A stretch of DNA of 64,000 bases from an uncultured Colwellia sp. GTDB lineage: Bacteria > Pseudomonadota > Gammaproteobacteria > Enterobacterales > Alteromonadaceae. The DNA lies in assembly GCA_913061475.1 (NCBI GenBank), contig CAJXUN010000018.1, positions 1-64,000 on the forward strand, in the 5' to 3' direction. Position numbers and translations under genes: made by a program. The notes under the pieces are model-generated. The model did no database searches and was not told the DNA's origin. It saw only the letters and a program-made list of their open reading frames with translations. Shown one piece after another: positions 33,244 through 47,284 of this stretch (within the stretch, counting starts at the first letter, position 1; the number at the start of each line of letters is the position of its first letter).

Positions 33244-34872
33244 CTATTTAGCTTTGGCTTTTTCGATGCCCGAGAATATTATTTTCATTTGTACAATTGA
33301 AATAATATTACTTACTAACCAGTAAAGTACTAATCCTGATGGGAACCAGAAAAAGAATACGGTGAACATAACCGGCATGTACTGCATTATTTTCTGTTGC
33401 ATTGGATCTTGTACAGTCATCGGTTGCATCTTTTGCATGATGAACATACTTACACCCATTAATACTGGCAGAATGTAGAAAGGGTCTTGTGCTGAAAGAT
33501 CTTGGATCCACAGCATAAATGGTGCATGACGTAATTCAACACTTTCCAAAAATACCCAATATAGCGCTAAGAAAATAGGCATTTGAATAATTAAGGGTAA
33601 ACAACCGCCAGCAGGATTCACTTTCTCTTTGCGGTAAAGTTCCATCATGGCTTGCGACATTTTTTGTTTATCATCACCAAAGCGCTCTTTTAACTGAGTC
33701 ATTTTTGGTTGTAAGGCACGCATTTTAGCCATTGAGGTATATTGCGCTTTCGTTAATGGATACATACCACCTTTAACAATCAGGGTAATGATAATTATCG
33801 CTACACCCCAATTTGTTACAATCGATTGAATTTTAATTAGCAGCCAAAATAAAGGTTGGCTGATCATAAATAGAAATCCGTAATCGATCGTGAGATCTAA
33901 ATTCTCTTCGATACTTTCCAATACGTCTTGATCTTTAGGACCCACATAAAATATTGCTGACGTTGTAGCTGTGCTGTTTGGCTCAATGGTTATTGCTGGT
34001 GCTTTAAAGCCGATAACAGCATCTTTGTTACTTGAAAAACTTGTATACAGTTGGTTGTTTGAATTTTTTTCAGGTACCCATGAAGAAACAAAGTAATGTT
34101 GCAACATTGCCACCCAACCACCTTGAGTTGATACATTGAGGTTCAATTCCGCGATATCATCAAAGTCATACTTTTCGTATACGTCTTCGGTTGTTGAATA
34201 TGCCGCACCTTTGTAAGTAGGGATTAATCCGCTGCCACTATCAATTAAGCTTGTTTGTTTAAGCTGAGCATACATTTGTACACTTGCTGGGCTACTTGAA
34301 TTGTTCTCAATGATATATTGAACATCAATAGCGTAACTATCGTAATTAACCGTAAAACGTTTAATGACAGATAATCCCGCTTTATCAATATAATTTAAAT
34401 CAATAACCAGTGGTTCATTGGCATTGGCTTGATAAGATGCCGCTGATGAAGTGTAAATAGGGCGGCCTGGTATAACACGGTCTAAACCTTGAGCACCTGT
34501 TAAGCCACTTTGTGCAACATAACGGTCTCTGTCATTACGCAAAATGGTAAAGGGTATGCCATTGCCTTGTTCAGTATCAAATTTTAGTAATTTCGCTTCA
34601 ACAATATCGCCACCTTTGGTGTCAATTTTTAATGATAAAACATTATTGGTTACTGAAATTAGGCTAGCACTAACTTTAGTTATTTCATTGCTAATAGAGG
34701 TTACTGTAGCTGATGATTCAGGAACAAATTCACCGTTACTATTGCTTGGTGTTGTTTGTTGAGTTACTGCTGGTTGCTCAATAACTGGAGCATTGTCCGT
34801 TTGCCATTGATTAAATAGCAAATAGGTAACAACCATAAGCGCAATAAAAAGAAAACTGCGTTGGGATTCCAT
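33244..34872 (-). CDS. yidC: Membrane protein insertase YidC
   Basis: The 542-residue insertase has an N-terminal membrane anchor (FLFIALMVVTYLLFNQW), a large periplasmic beta-domain and the C-terminal core with five membrane helices. The core begins around 345 and includes QMPIFLALYWVF and a basic cytoplasmic C-terminus. It follows yidD by six bases in the rpmH operon. Confidence 0.98.
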   Translation of the reverse strand: MESQRSFLFIALMVVTYLLFNQWQTDNAPVIEQPAVTQQTTPSNSNGEFVPESSATVTSISNEITKVSASLISVTNNVLSLKIDTKGGDIVEAKLLKFDTEQGNGIPFTILRNDRDRYVAQSGLTGAQGLDRVIPGRPIYTSSAASYQANANEPLVIDLNYIDKAGLSVIKRFTVNYDSYAIDVQYIIENNSSSPASVQMYAQLKQTSLIDSGSGLIPTYKGAAYSTTEDVYEKYDFDDIAELNLNVSTQGGWVAMLQHYFVSSWVPEKNSNNQLYTSFSSNKDAVIGFKAPAITIEPNSTATTSAIFYVGPKDQDVLESIEENLDLTIDYGFLFMISQPLFWLLIKIQSIVTNWGVAIIIITLIVKGGMYPLTKAQYTSMAKMRALQPKMTQLKERFGDDKQKMSQAMMELYRKEKVNPAGGCLPLIIQMPIFLALYWVFLESVELRHAPFMLWIQDLSAQDPFYILPVLMGVSMFIMQKMQPMTVQDPMQQKIMQYMPVMFTVFFFWFPSGLVLYWLVSNIISIVQMKIIFSGIEKAKAK

Positions 34873-34878
34873 AATGTC

Positions 34879-35127
34879 TTATTTCTCTTTTTTTGATAGT
34901 GGCACGGGATCATGTCCTCCCGCATTAAGTGGGTGGCATTTTAGTATACGTTTGCCTGCTAACCAACAACCTTTTATCACACCAAAGCGATTTATTGCTT
35001 CTATAGCGTAAAAAGAGCATGTTGGATCAAATCTACAATTGGGACCAAGCAATGGGCTAAGCCAACGCTGGTAGGCTTTTACTAAGGTAATAGCTATTTT
35101 TTGTGGCGTTGAATTACTTTGCGCCAT
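34879..35127 (-). CDS. yidD: Membrane protein insertion efficiency factor YidD
   Basis: The 82-residue protein keeps the family core [20 protein letters not shown] and [23 protein letters not shown]. YidD is a small peripheral membrane protein that assists YidC. It overlaps the end of rnpA by 34 bases, an ordinary but tight arrangement. Confidence 0.95.
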   Translation of the reverse strand: MAQSNSTPQKIAITLVKAYQRWLSPLLGPNCRFDPTCSFYAIEAINRFGVIKGCWLAGKRILKCHPLNAGGHDPVPLSKKEK

Positions 35128-35450
35128 ATTTTTTCCAATTGCTGATTAATTTCTTTGTTTTCGAGCTTGTCAGTGCCAGATTTCACCATAACGACTATAT
35201 CTATATGGGGGAGGTTATGTTGATTTAAACGGAAGCTCTCGCGAATTTGTCGTTTGATACGATTTCGTTGAACAGCTAATTTAACCCGTTTTTTAGCGAT
35301 GGCTAAACCAAGACGATTGTTATTATCAGGATTTGGGGTGACGAGAATTGTGATGTGACTAGAACCAAAACGCAGAGGTTTTGAAAACACAGCTTGAAAT
35401 TGACCGGGAGTCAGCAGGCGTGACTCCCGATTAAATTCATAAGTAACCAT
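35094..35450 (-). CDS. rnpA: Ribonuclease P protein component
   Basis: The 118-residue protein carries the RNR motif in [14 protein letters not shown] (residues 61-74) and [11 protein letters not shown]. It binds the RNase P RNA to process tRNA 5' ends. It follows rpmH by 41 bp and overlaps yidD. Confidence 0.97.
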   Translation of the reverse strand: MVTYEFNRESRLLTPGQFQAVFSKPLRFGSSHITILVTPNPDNNNRLGLAIAKKRVKLAVQRNRIKRQIRESFRLNQHNLPHIDIVVMVKSGTDKLENKEINQQLEKIWRKVIQRHKK

Positions 35451-35491
35451 AGCGGTTACTATTCTTTTAACTTAAGTTTCAAGTAAAAAGA

Positions 35492-35626
35492 TTAAGCACT
35501 TAAGCTTGCACGGCCTTTAGCACGACGACGTGAAATAACAGCACGTCCGTTTTTTGTTGCCATACGAGCACGGAAGCCATGGTTACGCTTACGCTTTAAT
35601 ACACTAGGTTGAAATGTTCTTTTCAT
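35492..35626 (-). CDS. rpmH: 50S ribosomal protein L34
   Basis: The 44-residue protein opens [20 protein letters not shown] and ends KGRASLSA, the standard L34 sequence. It heads the rpmH-rnpA-yidD-yidC unit and is too short to be noticed by simple open-frame scans. Confidence 0.99.
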   Translation of the reverse strand: MKRTFQPSVLKRKRNHGFRARMATKNGRAVISRRRAKGRASLSA

Positions 35627-35701
35627 TACGCTAATCCGTCTGTTGTTGTTGCCCTGGCAAAACAGCCTTCATGAGCACACTGGGTCTAAAAATGAGGCGA
35701 A

Positions 35702-35730
35702 ATTCTATATAGAGAAGCAAACTTTGTCAA
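35702..35730 (-). promoter_or_regulatory. Sigma-70-type promoter of rpmH-rnpA-yidD-yidC
   Basis: On the minus strand TTGACA (35725-35730) and TAGAAT (35702-35707) are separated by 17 bases, an exact -35 and a near-consensus -10. Transcription would start about 70 bases before the rpmH ATG. Confidence 0.8.
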
Positions 35731-36101
35731 TGGTTATTCGTTAGCTATTTTTAAAAGATCGTTTACGGATCGTTCAGATCAGAAAAATATCCACAGTTTT
35801 ATAACAATTTTCCAATTTGATCGTTAACAACAAGGTCATTATTCGTTAATAATTAAATGTTATATTGAATTTTTTTTTACGCTATTTCATTATTTTTAAT
35901 AGTTAAGACGCCTAATTTTATTGGCTTTATGAAAAAAAAATCAAAATAAAGTGCATTTATTTAAATGTCAATATTGATGTTGTGGATAACTATGGTGATA
36001 ATAGGATAATTATAAAAATTAATTTTATCTCTATTCTGTTTTTTTACCATTCGTTTTACATATTATGAATGCAGGAAGCATAATTATTTATCAGGAGTCG
36101 G
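35731..36101. promoter_or_regulatory. dnaA upstream regulatory region with DnaA boxes and GATC cluster
   Basis: This AT-rich stretch carries a perfect inverted DnaA box (TGTGGATAA, 35981-35989), a near box (ATATCCACA, 35787-35795) and four GATC sites in about 70 bases (35757-35822), three of them in GATCGTT. In E. coli, dnaA is autoregulated through boxes in its promoter and by Dam methylation of GATC sites. The same is inferred here. The remaining sequence shows runs of T and A only. Confidence 0.7.
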
Positions 36102-37466
36102 TTGTTGGATCATACACTTTGGCAAAAATGCTTGTCTGTTCTTCAAGAAGAATTGCCCGCGCAACAATTTAGTATGTGGATTCGCCCATTACAATGCGTG
36201 ATCACAGATAACATTATGACTTTATACGCGCCTAATCGATTTGTTTTAGATTGGGTGAGAGATAAGTATGTCAATCGTATTAATGAACTCGTTGGCATGC
36301 AAGATAGTGCTAATCCACCATTATTGCGCTTTGACGTCGGCAGTATTCCAGCGCAAAAAACAAATGTTCAAAATAGTATTAGTCAATTACAACCAAATCC
36401 CAAAGCGCCAAACAAAGATATTATCGCGCCAGATAGTAATTTACCGAAAACAACTAATGTAAGAATTAAGTATACCTTCGATAACTTTGTTGAAGGTAAA
36501 TCAAATCAATTGGCTCGTGCGGCAGCATCACAAGTAGCAGATAACCCTGGTGCAGCTTATAACCCTTTATTTATCTATGGTGGTACTGGGCTAGGTAAAA
36601 CGCATTTATTGCATGCCGTAGGTAATGGTATTTTACTTAATAAGCCGAATGCAAAAATTGCCTATATGCATTCTGAGCGCTTTGTACAAGATATGGTTAG
36701 AGCTTTGCAAAACAACGCCATGGAAAAATTTAAGCAATATTACCGCTCAGTTGATGCATTACTTATTGATGATATTCAATTTTTTGCTGGTAAGGATCGA
36801 ACGCAAGAAGAATTTTTTCATACTTTTAATGCATTACTTGAAGGTAATCAGCAAATAATTTTAACCAGTGATCGTTATCCGAAAGAAGTTGATGTTGAAG
36901 ATCGTTTAAAATCGCGCTTTGGCTGGGGCTTAACTATTGCGATAGAGCCACCTGAATTAGAAACACGCGTAGCGATTTTAAAACGCAAGGCGCAAGAAAG
37001 TCATATTAACTTGGCTGACGAAGTCGCGTTCTTTATTGCCAAACGTTTACGTTCAAATGTTAGGGAATTAGAAGGCGCCTTGAATCGTGTGATAGCAAAT
37101 GCTAATTTTACCGGCAGAGCTATTACTATTGATTTCGTTAGGGAAGCGTTACGCGATTTGTTGGCACTACAGGATAAATTAGTCACTATTGATAATATTC
37201 AGCGCACCGTGGCAGAATATTACAAAATTAAAGTGGCGGATTTGCTGTCAAAACGAAGAAATCGTTCAGTTGCTAGACCTAGACAAATAGCAATGGCATT
37301 ATCTAAAGAGCTAACTAATCATAGCTTACCTGAAATTGGTGACGCGTTTGGCGGTCGAGATCATACGACGGTATTGCACGCATGTCGCAAGGTAAAATCT
37401 TTACGTGAAGAGTCACATGATATTAAAGAAGATTATTCAAATTTAACCAGAACATTGTCATCATAA
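36102..37466 (+). CDS. dnaA: Chromosomal replication initiator DnaA
   Basis: The 454-residue protein has domain I ([20 protein letters not shown]), the AAA+ domain III with Walker [12 protein letters not shown] (about 150-160), Walker [10 protein letters not shown] and domain IV signature [15 protein letters not shown] for box recognition. No ATG is in place. TTG at 36102 or 36105 is the likely start, with AGGAG at 36093-36097; the second has the better spacing (7 bases). E. coli dnaA also uses a non-ATG start. Confidence 0.98.
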   Translation: MLDHTLWQKCLSVLQEELPAQQFSMWIRPLQCVITDNIMTLYAPNRFVLDWVRDKYVNRINELVGMQDSANPPLLRFDVGSIPAQKTNVQNSISQLQPNPKAPNKDIIAPDSNLPKTTNVRIKYTFDNFVEGKSNQLARAAASQVADNPGAAYNPLFIYGGTGLGKTHLLHAVGNGILLNKPNAKIAYMHSERFVQDMVRALQNNAMEKFKQYYRSVDALLIDDIQFFAGKDRTQEEFFHTFNALLEGNQQIILTSDRYPKEVDVEDRLKSRFGWGLTIAIEPPELETRVAILKRKAQESHINLADEVAFFIAKRLRSNVRELEGALNRVIANANFTGRAITIDFVREALRDLLALQDKLVTIDNIQRTVAEYYKIKVADLLSKRRNRSVARPRQIAMALSKELTNHSLPEIGDAFGGRDHTTVLHACRKVKSLREESHDIKEDYSNLTRTLSS

Positions 37467-37494
37467 TAATAAGTAAGTTAAAAGTGAGTCAGAA

Positions 37495-38598
37495 ATGAAA
37501 TTTTCATTGAATAGAGAATTACTGTTGAAGCCTTTGTTGTTGGTTTCTGGTGCTGTTGAACGAAAGAGTACTTTACCTATTTTAGGTAATATTCTCTTTG
37601 ACGTAAGTGGGCAATCACTTACGTTAACAGCTACTGATTTAGAGTTAGAGATGGTGGCTTACGCAACTATTGATAATCATGCCGAGGATGGTAAGGTTAC
37701 TATTCCTGCTCGCAAGTTACTCGATATTTGTAAAAGTTTGCCGGATGATTCAATGCTTACCTTTGAGTCTGATAATGATGTTATAAAAATTAGTACAGGC
37801 CGTAGTAAATATTCACTTTCTACCTTACCTGCCAGTGACTTTCCAAATATTGAACAATGGAAAGGTGATGTTGAATTTAAGTTATTAAAATCTGAATTGT
37901 TACGTTTGATCGAAAGTACACATTTCTCTATGGCGAATCAAGATGTTCGTTATTATTTAAACGGCATGTCGATAGAAACTGAAGGTCATGAAATACGTTC
38001 AGTGGCCACCGATGGCCATCGGTTGGCCATTTGTAAAATTTCCAATCCAGAATTGGCATTACCTGCTCGACAGGTGATAGTGCCACGTAAAGGTATACTC
38101 GAGATTATTCGTTTATTAGATCCTATCGATGAAACCGTACAGGTATTTTTAGGTTCTAATCATGTTCGAATTATAGATAGTGAGTTTTCATTTACCAGTA
38201 AATTAGTTGATGGTCGTTTCCCTGATTATCGTCGTGTTTTACCACGTAACGGTGATAAAATTCTTAATGCCAATAAAGATGTTTTAAGGCAAGTTTTATC
38301 ACGGGCTTCTATTTTATCTAATGAAAAATTTAAAGGCGTTCGTCTTAACTTTGGTAACACCGAATTGAAGATAACTGCCAATAACCCAGAGCAAGAACAA
38401 GCAGAAGAGGTTATTGAAATTGACTTCCCATATGAAGAAGTAGAAATAGGCTTCAATGTTAGTTATGTCTTAGATGTCTTAAATGCCATTAAAGAGACTG
38501 ATGTTAAATTCACTTTGGCAGACGCTAATAGTAGTGTTGTTATTGAGGGTGGAGAGTCAGGCGAAGCTTTGTATGTTGTTATGCCAATGCGTTTGTAG
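37495..38598 (+). CDS. dnaN: DNA polymerase III sliding clamp (beta subunit)
   Basis: The 367 residues form three clamp folds and end with the MPMRL C-terminus typical of the beta clamp. The N-terminus MKFSLNRELLLKPLLLVSGAVERKSTLPIL is conserved. It follows dnaA by 28 bp and precedes recF by 10 bp. Confidence 0.99.
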   Translation: MKFSLNRELLLKPLLLVSGAVERKSTLPILGNILFDVSGQSLTLTATDLELEMVAYATIDNHAEDGKVTIPARKLLDICKSLPDDSMLTFESDNDVIKISTGRSKYSLSTLPASDFPNIEQWKGDVEFKLLKSELLRLIESTHFSMANQDVRYYLNGMSIETEGHEIRSVATDGHRLAICKISNPELALPARQVIVPRKGILEIIRLLDPIDETVQVFLGSNHVRIIDSEFSFTSKLVDGRFPDYRRVLPRNGDKILNANKDVLRQVLSRASILSNEKFKGVRLNFGNTELKITANNPEQEQAEEVIEIDFPYEEVEIGFNVSYVLDVLNAIKETDVKFTLADANSSVVIEGGESGEALYVVMPMRL

Positions 38599-38608
38599 AT
38601 ATTACTAA

Positions 38609-42158
<3,550 letters not shown>

Positions 42159-42180
42159 TTATCAAACTTTTAAAATAAAA

Positions 42181-42209
42181 ATGCCCGATCATCAAATCGG
42201 GCATTTTTT
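42181..42209 (+). terminator. Intrinsic terminator of gyrB
   Basis: ATGCCCGAT and ATCGGGCAT pair around CATCAA, followed by six T residues. Confidence 0.93.
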
Positions 42210-42334
42210 GTTTCTAACCTTGTATAATAAATCAAATAAATTCCAAACATATCAGCAAGGACACTAGGCTAATAAACTGACAATAGGTATAATTAGCCTT
42301 ATTTAACACACTATAACCATAGATTCGGATTGTT

Positions 42335-43270
42335 ATGAGCACGTTTAATGTAAAGACCTTTCAAGGGCTAATATTACAGTTACAAGATTATTGGTCACGC
42401 CAAGGCTGTGTAATAGTTCAGCCATTAGATTTAGAAGTGGGGGCTGGTACATTTCATCCTATGACGTTTTTGCGTTCTATTGGTCCTGAGCCAATGAGCA
42501 GTGCTTATGTTCAGCCTTGTCGTCGTCCAACAGATGGTCGTTATGGTGAGAATCCAAATCGCTTACAGCATTATTATCAATTTCAGGTAATGCTAAAACC
42601 ATCACCAGACAATATTCAGCAATTATACTTAGACTCGTTAAAAGAGATGGGTATTGACCCTCTAGTACATGACATTCGCTTTGTAGAAGATAACTGGGAA
42701 TCACCAACCTTAGGTGCTTGGGGTCTTGGTTGGGAAATTTGGTTAAACGGTATGGAAGTTAGCCAGTTTACTTATTTTCAGCAAGTCGGTGGCATTGAGT
42801 GTGCTCCGGTTACCGGTGAAATTACTTATGGTCTTGAACGCTTAGCTATGTACATTCAGAACGTCGATAGTATTTACGACCTAGTCTGGACCGATGGTCC
42901 AATGGGTAAAGTGCTTTATGGTGATGTTTTCCACCAGAATGAAGTTGAACAATCTACTTATAACTTTGAACATGCAGATGTTGCAGACCTTTTCAAAACC
43001 TTTGATCAATGTGAAGCAGTTAGCCAAAAGCTTATTGAAGAAGGTTTAGCCTTACCGGCATACGAACAAGTCATGAAAGCATCTCATGCCTTTAATTTAC
43101 TTGACGCTCGTCACGCTATTTCAGTGACAGAACGTCAACGTTATATTCTACGAGTAAGAACATTATCTAAAGCCTGTGCACAAGCCTATTATGACAAAAG
43201 AGAAGAACTTGGTTTCCCGCTTTGTAAGAATAACGATGCTAATGGCACTTCAGCAGGGGAGAAATCATAA
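42335..43270 (+). CDS. glyQ: Glycyl-tRNA synthetase alpha subunit
   Basis: The 311-residue catalytic subunit has conserved blocks [19 protein letters not shown] (about 24-42) and [20 protein letters not shown], then the Gly-rich [20 protein letters not shown]. It pairs with GlyS in the alpha2beta2 enzyme. The stop overlaps the glyS start as TAATG. Confidence 0.99.
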   Translation: MSTFNVKTFQGLILQLQDYWSRQGCVIVQPLDLEVGAGTFHPMTFLRSIGPEPMSSAYVQPCRRPTDGRYGENPNRLQHYYQFQVMLKPSPDNIQQLYLDSLKEMGIDPLVHDIRFVEDNWESPTLGAWGLGWEIWLNGMEVSQFTYFQQVGGIECAPVTGEITYGLERLAMYIQNVDSIYDLVWTDGPMGKVLYGDVFHQNEVEQSTYNFEHADVADLFKTFDQCEAVSQKLIEEGLALPAYEQVMKASHAFNLLDARHAISVTERQRYILRVRTLSKACAQAYYDKREELGFPLCKNNDANGTSAGEKS

Positions 43271-45336
43271 TGACTACTGAAACGCTATTAATAGAATTGG
43301 GTACCGAAGAGTTACCACCAAAATCGTTAAAAACTTTAGCGACAACTTTTTATGAACAAATCAAAGCACAACTAGATGCCGCTAAGCTTTCTTATACTGA
43401 TATGCATTGGTATGCGACACCTAGACGTTTAGCGATTAAAGTTGATGGTCTAATTGCCAATCAAGCTGACAAAGCAATCGAGAAGCGTGGACCTGCTGTT
43501 AACGTAGCATTTGATGCCGAAGGCAATGCAAGTAAAGCTGCAGAAGGCTGGGCGCGTTCAAATGGTATTACAGTTGCCGACGCTGAACGTTTAGTTACCG
43601 ATAAAGGTGAATGGCTACTACATAAAACGATAGAGCAAGGTAAGCACATTGAGCAACTTATCCCTGATATGGTTAATCAGGCGGTAGCAAAATTGCCGGT
43701 ACCTAAACCAATGCGTTGGGGTTCAGGTAGAACGCAGTTTATCCGCCCAGTGCATACACTGACCATGCTTTACGGTGAAAAAATTATTGCTGGTGAAACA
43801 CTCAATGTAAGTTCTAGTAATGTTGTTACTGGACATCGCTTTCACCATGATGGTTTAGTCACTATTCACCATGCTGATAACTACGAAGCAATCTTACGTG
43901 ATGCCTATGTTGTTGTTGATTATGAAGAACGTAAAAAAACCATTCTTAAACAAATTAATATTGCCGCTAAAGAAATTGACGGTATTGCACTACCGGATGA
44001 AGAGTTACTTGATGAAGTGACGTCATTGGTAGAATGGCCTGTTGTCTTAGTTGGAAGCTTTGATGAAGATTTTCTGAATGTGCCAGCAGAACCATTAATA
44101 TATTCAATGAAAGATCATCAAAAGTACTTTCCTGTCACTAATACTGATGGTAAGTTATTGAATAAATTCATTTTTGTTTCAAATATAGCAAGCAAAGACC
44201 CAAGCCAAGTTATTAAGGGTAATGAGAAGGTTATTCGCCCTCGTTTAGCAGATGCTGAGTTTTTCTTTAAAACAGATAAAAAACAAACGCTTGAGTCAAG
44301 ATTAACAAGTTTAGAGTCAGTTTTGTTCCAAAAACAACTGGGAACAGTAAAAGCAAAGTCAGAACGTATTGCGAGCTTAAGTGAATTCGTCGCTGAGAAA
44401 ACGGGTGATGATAAAGCACTTGCTTACCGCGCTGGTTTGTTAAGTAAAACTGATCTGATGTCGGATATGGTACTTGAGTTTCCACAAGTGCAAGGCACCA
44501 TGGGTAAATACTATGCGCAACATGACGGCGAACCCGCGGCTGTCGCGCAAGCGTTAGAAGATCAGTATCGTCCACGTTACGCTGGTGATGCATTACCCGA
44601 GCAAACGATTGGTTGTGCAGTAGCTATCGCGGATAAAGTTGATTCCTTAGTGGGAATATTTGGCATTAACCAACCACCAAAAGGCGATAAAGACCCGTTT
44701 GCACTTCGTCGTGCGGCTATTGGTTTAATCCGCATTATCATTGAAAAGCAATTGAACCTTGATATTGCCGAACTTATCGCGAAAAGTGTTGAGTTATATC
44801 ACGATAAATTGTCGAATGATGATGTTGCGAAACAAGTTTTAGACTTTGTCTCTGGTCGCTATCGTGCGTACTACCAAGATCAAAAAATAGCTATTGACGT
44901 TATTCAAGCGGTTTTAGCCAATGCTCCGTCTAAGCCTTTAGATTTTGATAAACGTATTCACGCGGTAACTCACTTTAAAACTTTAGCTGAATCAGCAACC
45001 TTAGCAGCAGCAAATAAACGCGTTGGTAATATATTAGTGAAGTTTAAAGGCGAATTATTTTCAGAGTTCAAACTAGACTTAGCATCAGAAACTGCTGAGC
45101 AAGAACTTGCTGAAAGCTTTGCAAAAGTAAAAGTTAAGGTAGTGCCATTAATGGCAAATAAAGATTATCAAAATGCGTTAACGGAATTGGCGACATTAAA
45201 GCAGCCAATTGATAATTTTTTCGATAATGTTATGGTGATGGCAGATGATGAAGCCGTTAAAACTAACCGCTTAACTTTGCTCAGTGAAATTCGTAATAGC
45301 TTTCTAGCTATAGCGGATATATCATTATTGCAGTAA
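43270..45336 (+). CDS. glyS: Glycyl-tRNA synthetase beta subunit
   Basis: The 688-residue subunit begins ETLLIELGTEELPPKSLKTL, carries the HD-like region (SKTDLMSDMVLEFPQVQGTM) and ends with a DALR anticodon-binding domain. It is translationally coupled to glyQ by the one-base overlap and followed by a terminator. Confidence 0.98.
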   Translation: MTTETLLIELGTEELPPKSLKTLATTFYEQIKAQLDAAKLSYTDMHWYATPRRLAIKVDGLIANQADKAIEKRGPAVNVAFDAEGNASKAAEGWARSNGITVADAERLVTDKGEWLLHKTIEQGKHIEQLIPDMVNQAVAKLPVPKPMRWGSGRTQFIRPVHTLTMLYGEKIIAGETLNVSSSNVVTGHRFHHDGLVTIHHADNYEAILRDAYVVVDYEERKKTILKQINIAAKEIDGIALPDEELLDEVTSLVEWPVVLVGSFDEDFLNVPAEPLIYSMKDHQKYFPVTNTDGKLLNKFIFVSNIASKDPSQVIKGNEKVIRPRLADAEFFFKTDKKQTLESRLTSLESVLFQKQLGTVKAKSERIASLSEFVAEKTGDDKALAYRAGLLSKTDLMSDMVLEFPQVQGTMGKYYAQHDGEPAAVAQALEDQYRPRYAGDALPEQTIGCAVAIADKVDSLVGIFGINQPPKGDKDPFALRRAAIGLIRIIIEKQLNLDIAELIAKSVELYHDKLSNDDVAKQVLDFVSGRYRAYYQDQKIAIDVIQAVLANAPSKPLDFDKRIHAVTHFKTLAESATLAAANKRVGNILVKFKGELFSEFKLDLASETAEQELAESFAKVKVKVVPLMANKDYQNALTELATLKQPIDNFFDNVMVMADDEAVKTNRLTLLSEIRNSFLAIADISLLQ

Positions 45337-45367
45337 CTCTGTGGGTTATGAAAATTAAAAGCTAATC

Positions 45368-45396
45368 AAAAGGAATGCAGAGGCATTCCTTTTTTT
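45368..45396 (+). terminator. Intrinsic terminator of glyQS
   Basis: AAAAGGAATGC and GCATTCCTTTT pair around AGAG, followed by a T run. Confidence 0.92.
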
Positions 45397-45557
45397 GCAT
45401 TAAAAGGGTATGAATAAGCAATGATTAGCGAAATGATTCAGCCATCAATGTTAAATAAATTTTAAGGGCTAGAATAAAGCAAATTGAATAATTACCTATG
45501 GTTTGTTCAAATAACGTTGATACTTTAAGTTAAGACAATAAGAAAGGATAATTTAGA

Positions 45558-46373
45558 GTGCTAAATGCAAATGAAATACTAAATAGAAATAATGTTAAAT
45601 TAATTGGTAAGGGCAGTAAAACGCTATTTCTCGCCCATGGTTTTGGTTGCGATCAAAATATGTGGCGCTTCTTAACACCTGAATTGGCAAAAAACTTTAC
45701 TATTGTATTATTTGATTATGTTGGTTCCGGATCCTCAGATATATCTCAATATAGCAAAAAACGTTACGGTCAACTTGAGGGGTACGCTGAGGATATCATT
45801 GAGATATGTGAGGCGTTACAGCTAACTGATGCTGTATTTATAGGTCATTCGGTCAGCAGTATTATTGGCGCAATTGCAGCGATTGAAAAACCTAAATTAT
45901 TTTCTAAGCTCATCATGATATGTCCTTCGCCATGTTTTTTAAATTTTCCGCCTGAATATTTAGGTGGTTTTGATAAAGAAGATTTACAAGAATTATTGAA
46001 TTTAATGGATAAAAACTATATCGGTTGGGCTAATTATTTAGCACCGCTAGTCATGGGAACGACAAGTTCGGATGAACTTATTGGTGAACTATCAGGCAGT
46101 TTTTGTTCTACAGACCCGGTTATTGCAAAGAATTTTGCCGCCGCCACTTTTTTATCAGATTATCGTTATCTATTAAAAGAGATCAAACAGCCGACATTAA
46201 TTTTTCAAAGTCAGAATGACGCCCTGGCAGCAACCTCCGTCGGTGAGTTTATTGCCAGTGAAATAATGTCTAGCGAACTTAACGTAATAGCGGCCGATGG
46301 TCATTGTTTACATATGACTCACCCTGAGGCTCTTATGAATTCGATAATAGCCTATGCGAAAAAATCATCTTGA
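45558..46373 (+). CDS. RsbQ-like alpha/beta hydrolase
   Basis: The 271-residue cytosolic hydrolase resembles Bacillus RsbQ and the plant KAI2/D14 receptors. It carries the oxyanion-hole start FLAHGFGCDQNMWR, nucleophile GHSVSS (Ser98), Asp221 in QSQNDALA and His249 in DGHCLHMTHPE. Each is exactly two residues later than the catalytic triad of RsbQ (Ser96, Asp219, His247). In Bacillus RsbQ partners the PAS domain of RsbP. Here the next gene also begins with a PAS domain and overlaps by three bases, so a similar hydrolase-PAS partnership is inferred. Start is GTG 45558, with AAGGA about ten bases upstream. Confidence 0.88.
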   Translation: MLNANEILNRNNVKLIGKGSKTLFLAHGFGCDQNMWRFLTPELAKNFTIVLFDYVGSGSSDISQYSKKRYGQLEGYAEDIIEICEALQLTDAVFIGHSVSSIIGAIAAIEKPKLFSKLIMICPSPCFLNFPPEYLGGFDKEDLQELLNLMDKNYIGWANYLAPLVMGTTSSDELIGELSGSFCSTDPVIAKNFAAATFLSDYRYLLKEIKQPTLIFQSQNDALAATSVGEFIASEIMSSELNVIAADGHCLHMTHPEALMNSIIAYAKKSS

Positions 46374-47284
46374 AAAATGATAAGCTCAAGCGAAATGAAT
46401 TACCTACCTTCGCGCCTGATTGTTTTCCATCGGGCGCATTAGTCACCGACCCTTCTAGAATTATCACTTATGTAAACGCTTATTTTACCACTGAGCTGTT
46501 ATGGCAATCGGGCGAACTCATTGGTAAAAGTGCTGATATATTATTTACTCAATCGTCGAGAATATTTTTTCAAAGCTATTTAATCCCAACTCTACTTCAT
46601 GAAAAAGTATGTGAAGAAATGCAATTGATTATATTTAATGCTCAAGGTCAACGTATTCCGATAACAGTTAATGCGAGTATCAGCAAAGATGGTTGTATCT
46701 ATTGGAGTTTTTTCAATGCATCTAAACGAGACCAACTTTATGAAGAGTTAATAAAAACTCGAGAAGAACTTGAAGAACAAGCGGAGCAATTAAAGTCGCT
46801 CGCTTCAACTGATGAGTTAACTTCATTGCTAAATAGAAGAGAAATGAAATACCGGAGTACCTTAGTGCTAGAACAGGCAGCAAGATCACGGCAATCAATA
46901 GCTTTATTAATATTAGATATCGACCACTTTAAAAAAATAAATGACACATTTGGTCATTTAGAAGGGGATAACGTATTAAAGCAACTGGGCCAGCTACTGA
47001 AGGCCTTTGGCCGACAGACCGATCTTATTTCTCGTTTTGGTGGTGAAGAGTTTTTACTTATGTTACCGGACACGAGTAAAAGTGATACATTATTGTTTTG
47101 CCAAAGATTACATAAGTTAATCAAGCAGATAAAAGTTGGTGACAGTGCGTTGAAAGCAAGTATAGGCGTAAGTATTTCCACCGATAAAGTCTCATTTACT
47201 GACTTGTTTTCTCAAGCAGATAACGCCCTTTATAAAGCTAAAACACTGGGAAGAAATAGAACTGAAGTTTATGTTAAGAATTAA
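46370..47284 (+). CDS. PAS-GGDEF diguanylate cyclase coupled to the RsbQ-like hydrolase
   Basis: The 304-residue protein has a PAS domain (about 14-118: GALVTDPSRIITYVNAYFTT), a short coiled coil (122-145: EELIKTREELEEQAEQLKSL) and a GGDEF domain (146-300) with an intact GGEEF active loop at 224-228. An RQTD inhibitory site at 215-218 lies five residues before it. It should make c-di-GMP and be feedback inhibited. The start is TTG 46370, overlapping the hydrolase stop (TTGA). It has no membrane segment. The partner hydrolase probably generates or delivers the PAS ligand, by analogy with RsbQ-RsbP. Confidence 0.88.
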   Translation: MKNDKLKRNELPTFAPDCFPSGALVTDPSRIITYVNAYFTTELLWQSGELIGKSADILFTQSSRIFFQSYLIPTLLHEKVCEEMQLIIFNAQGQRIPITVNASISKDGCIYWSFFNASKRDQLYEELIKTREELEEQAEQLKSLASTDELTSLLNRREMKYRSTLVLEQAARSRQSIALLILDIDHFKKINDTFGHLEGDNVLKQLGQLLKAFGRQTDLISRFGGEEFLLMLPDTSKSDTLLFCQRLHKLIKQIKVGDSALKASIGVSISTDKVSFTDLFSQADNALYKAKTLGRNRTEVYVKN

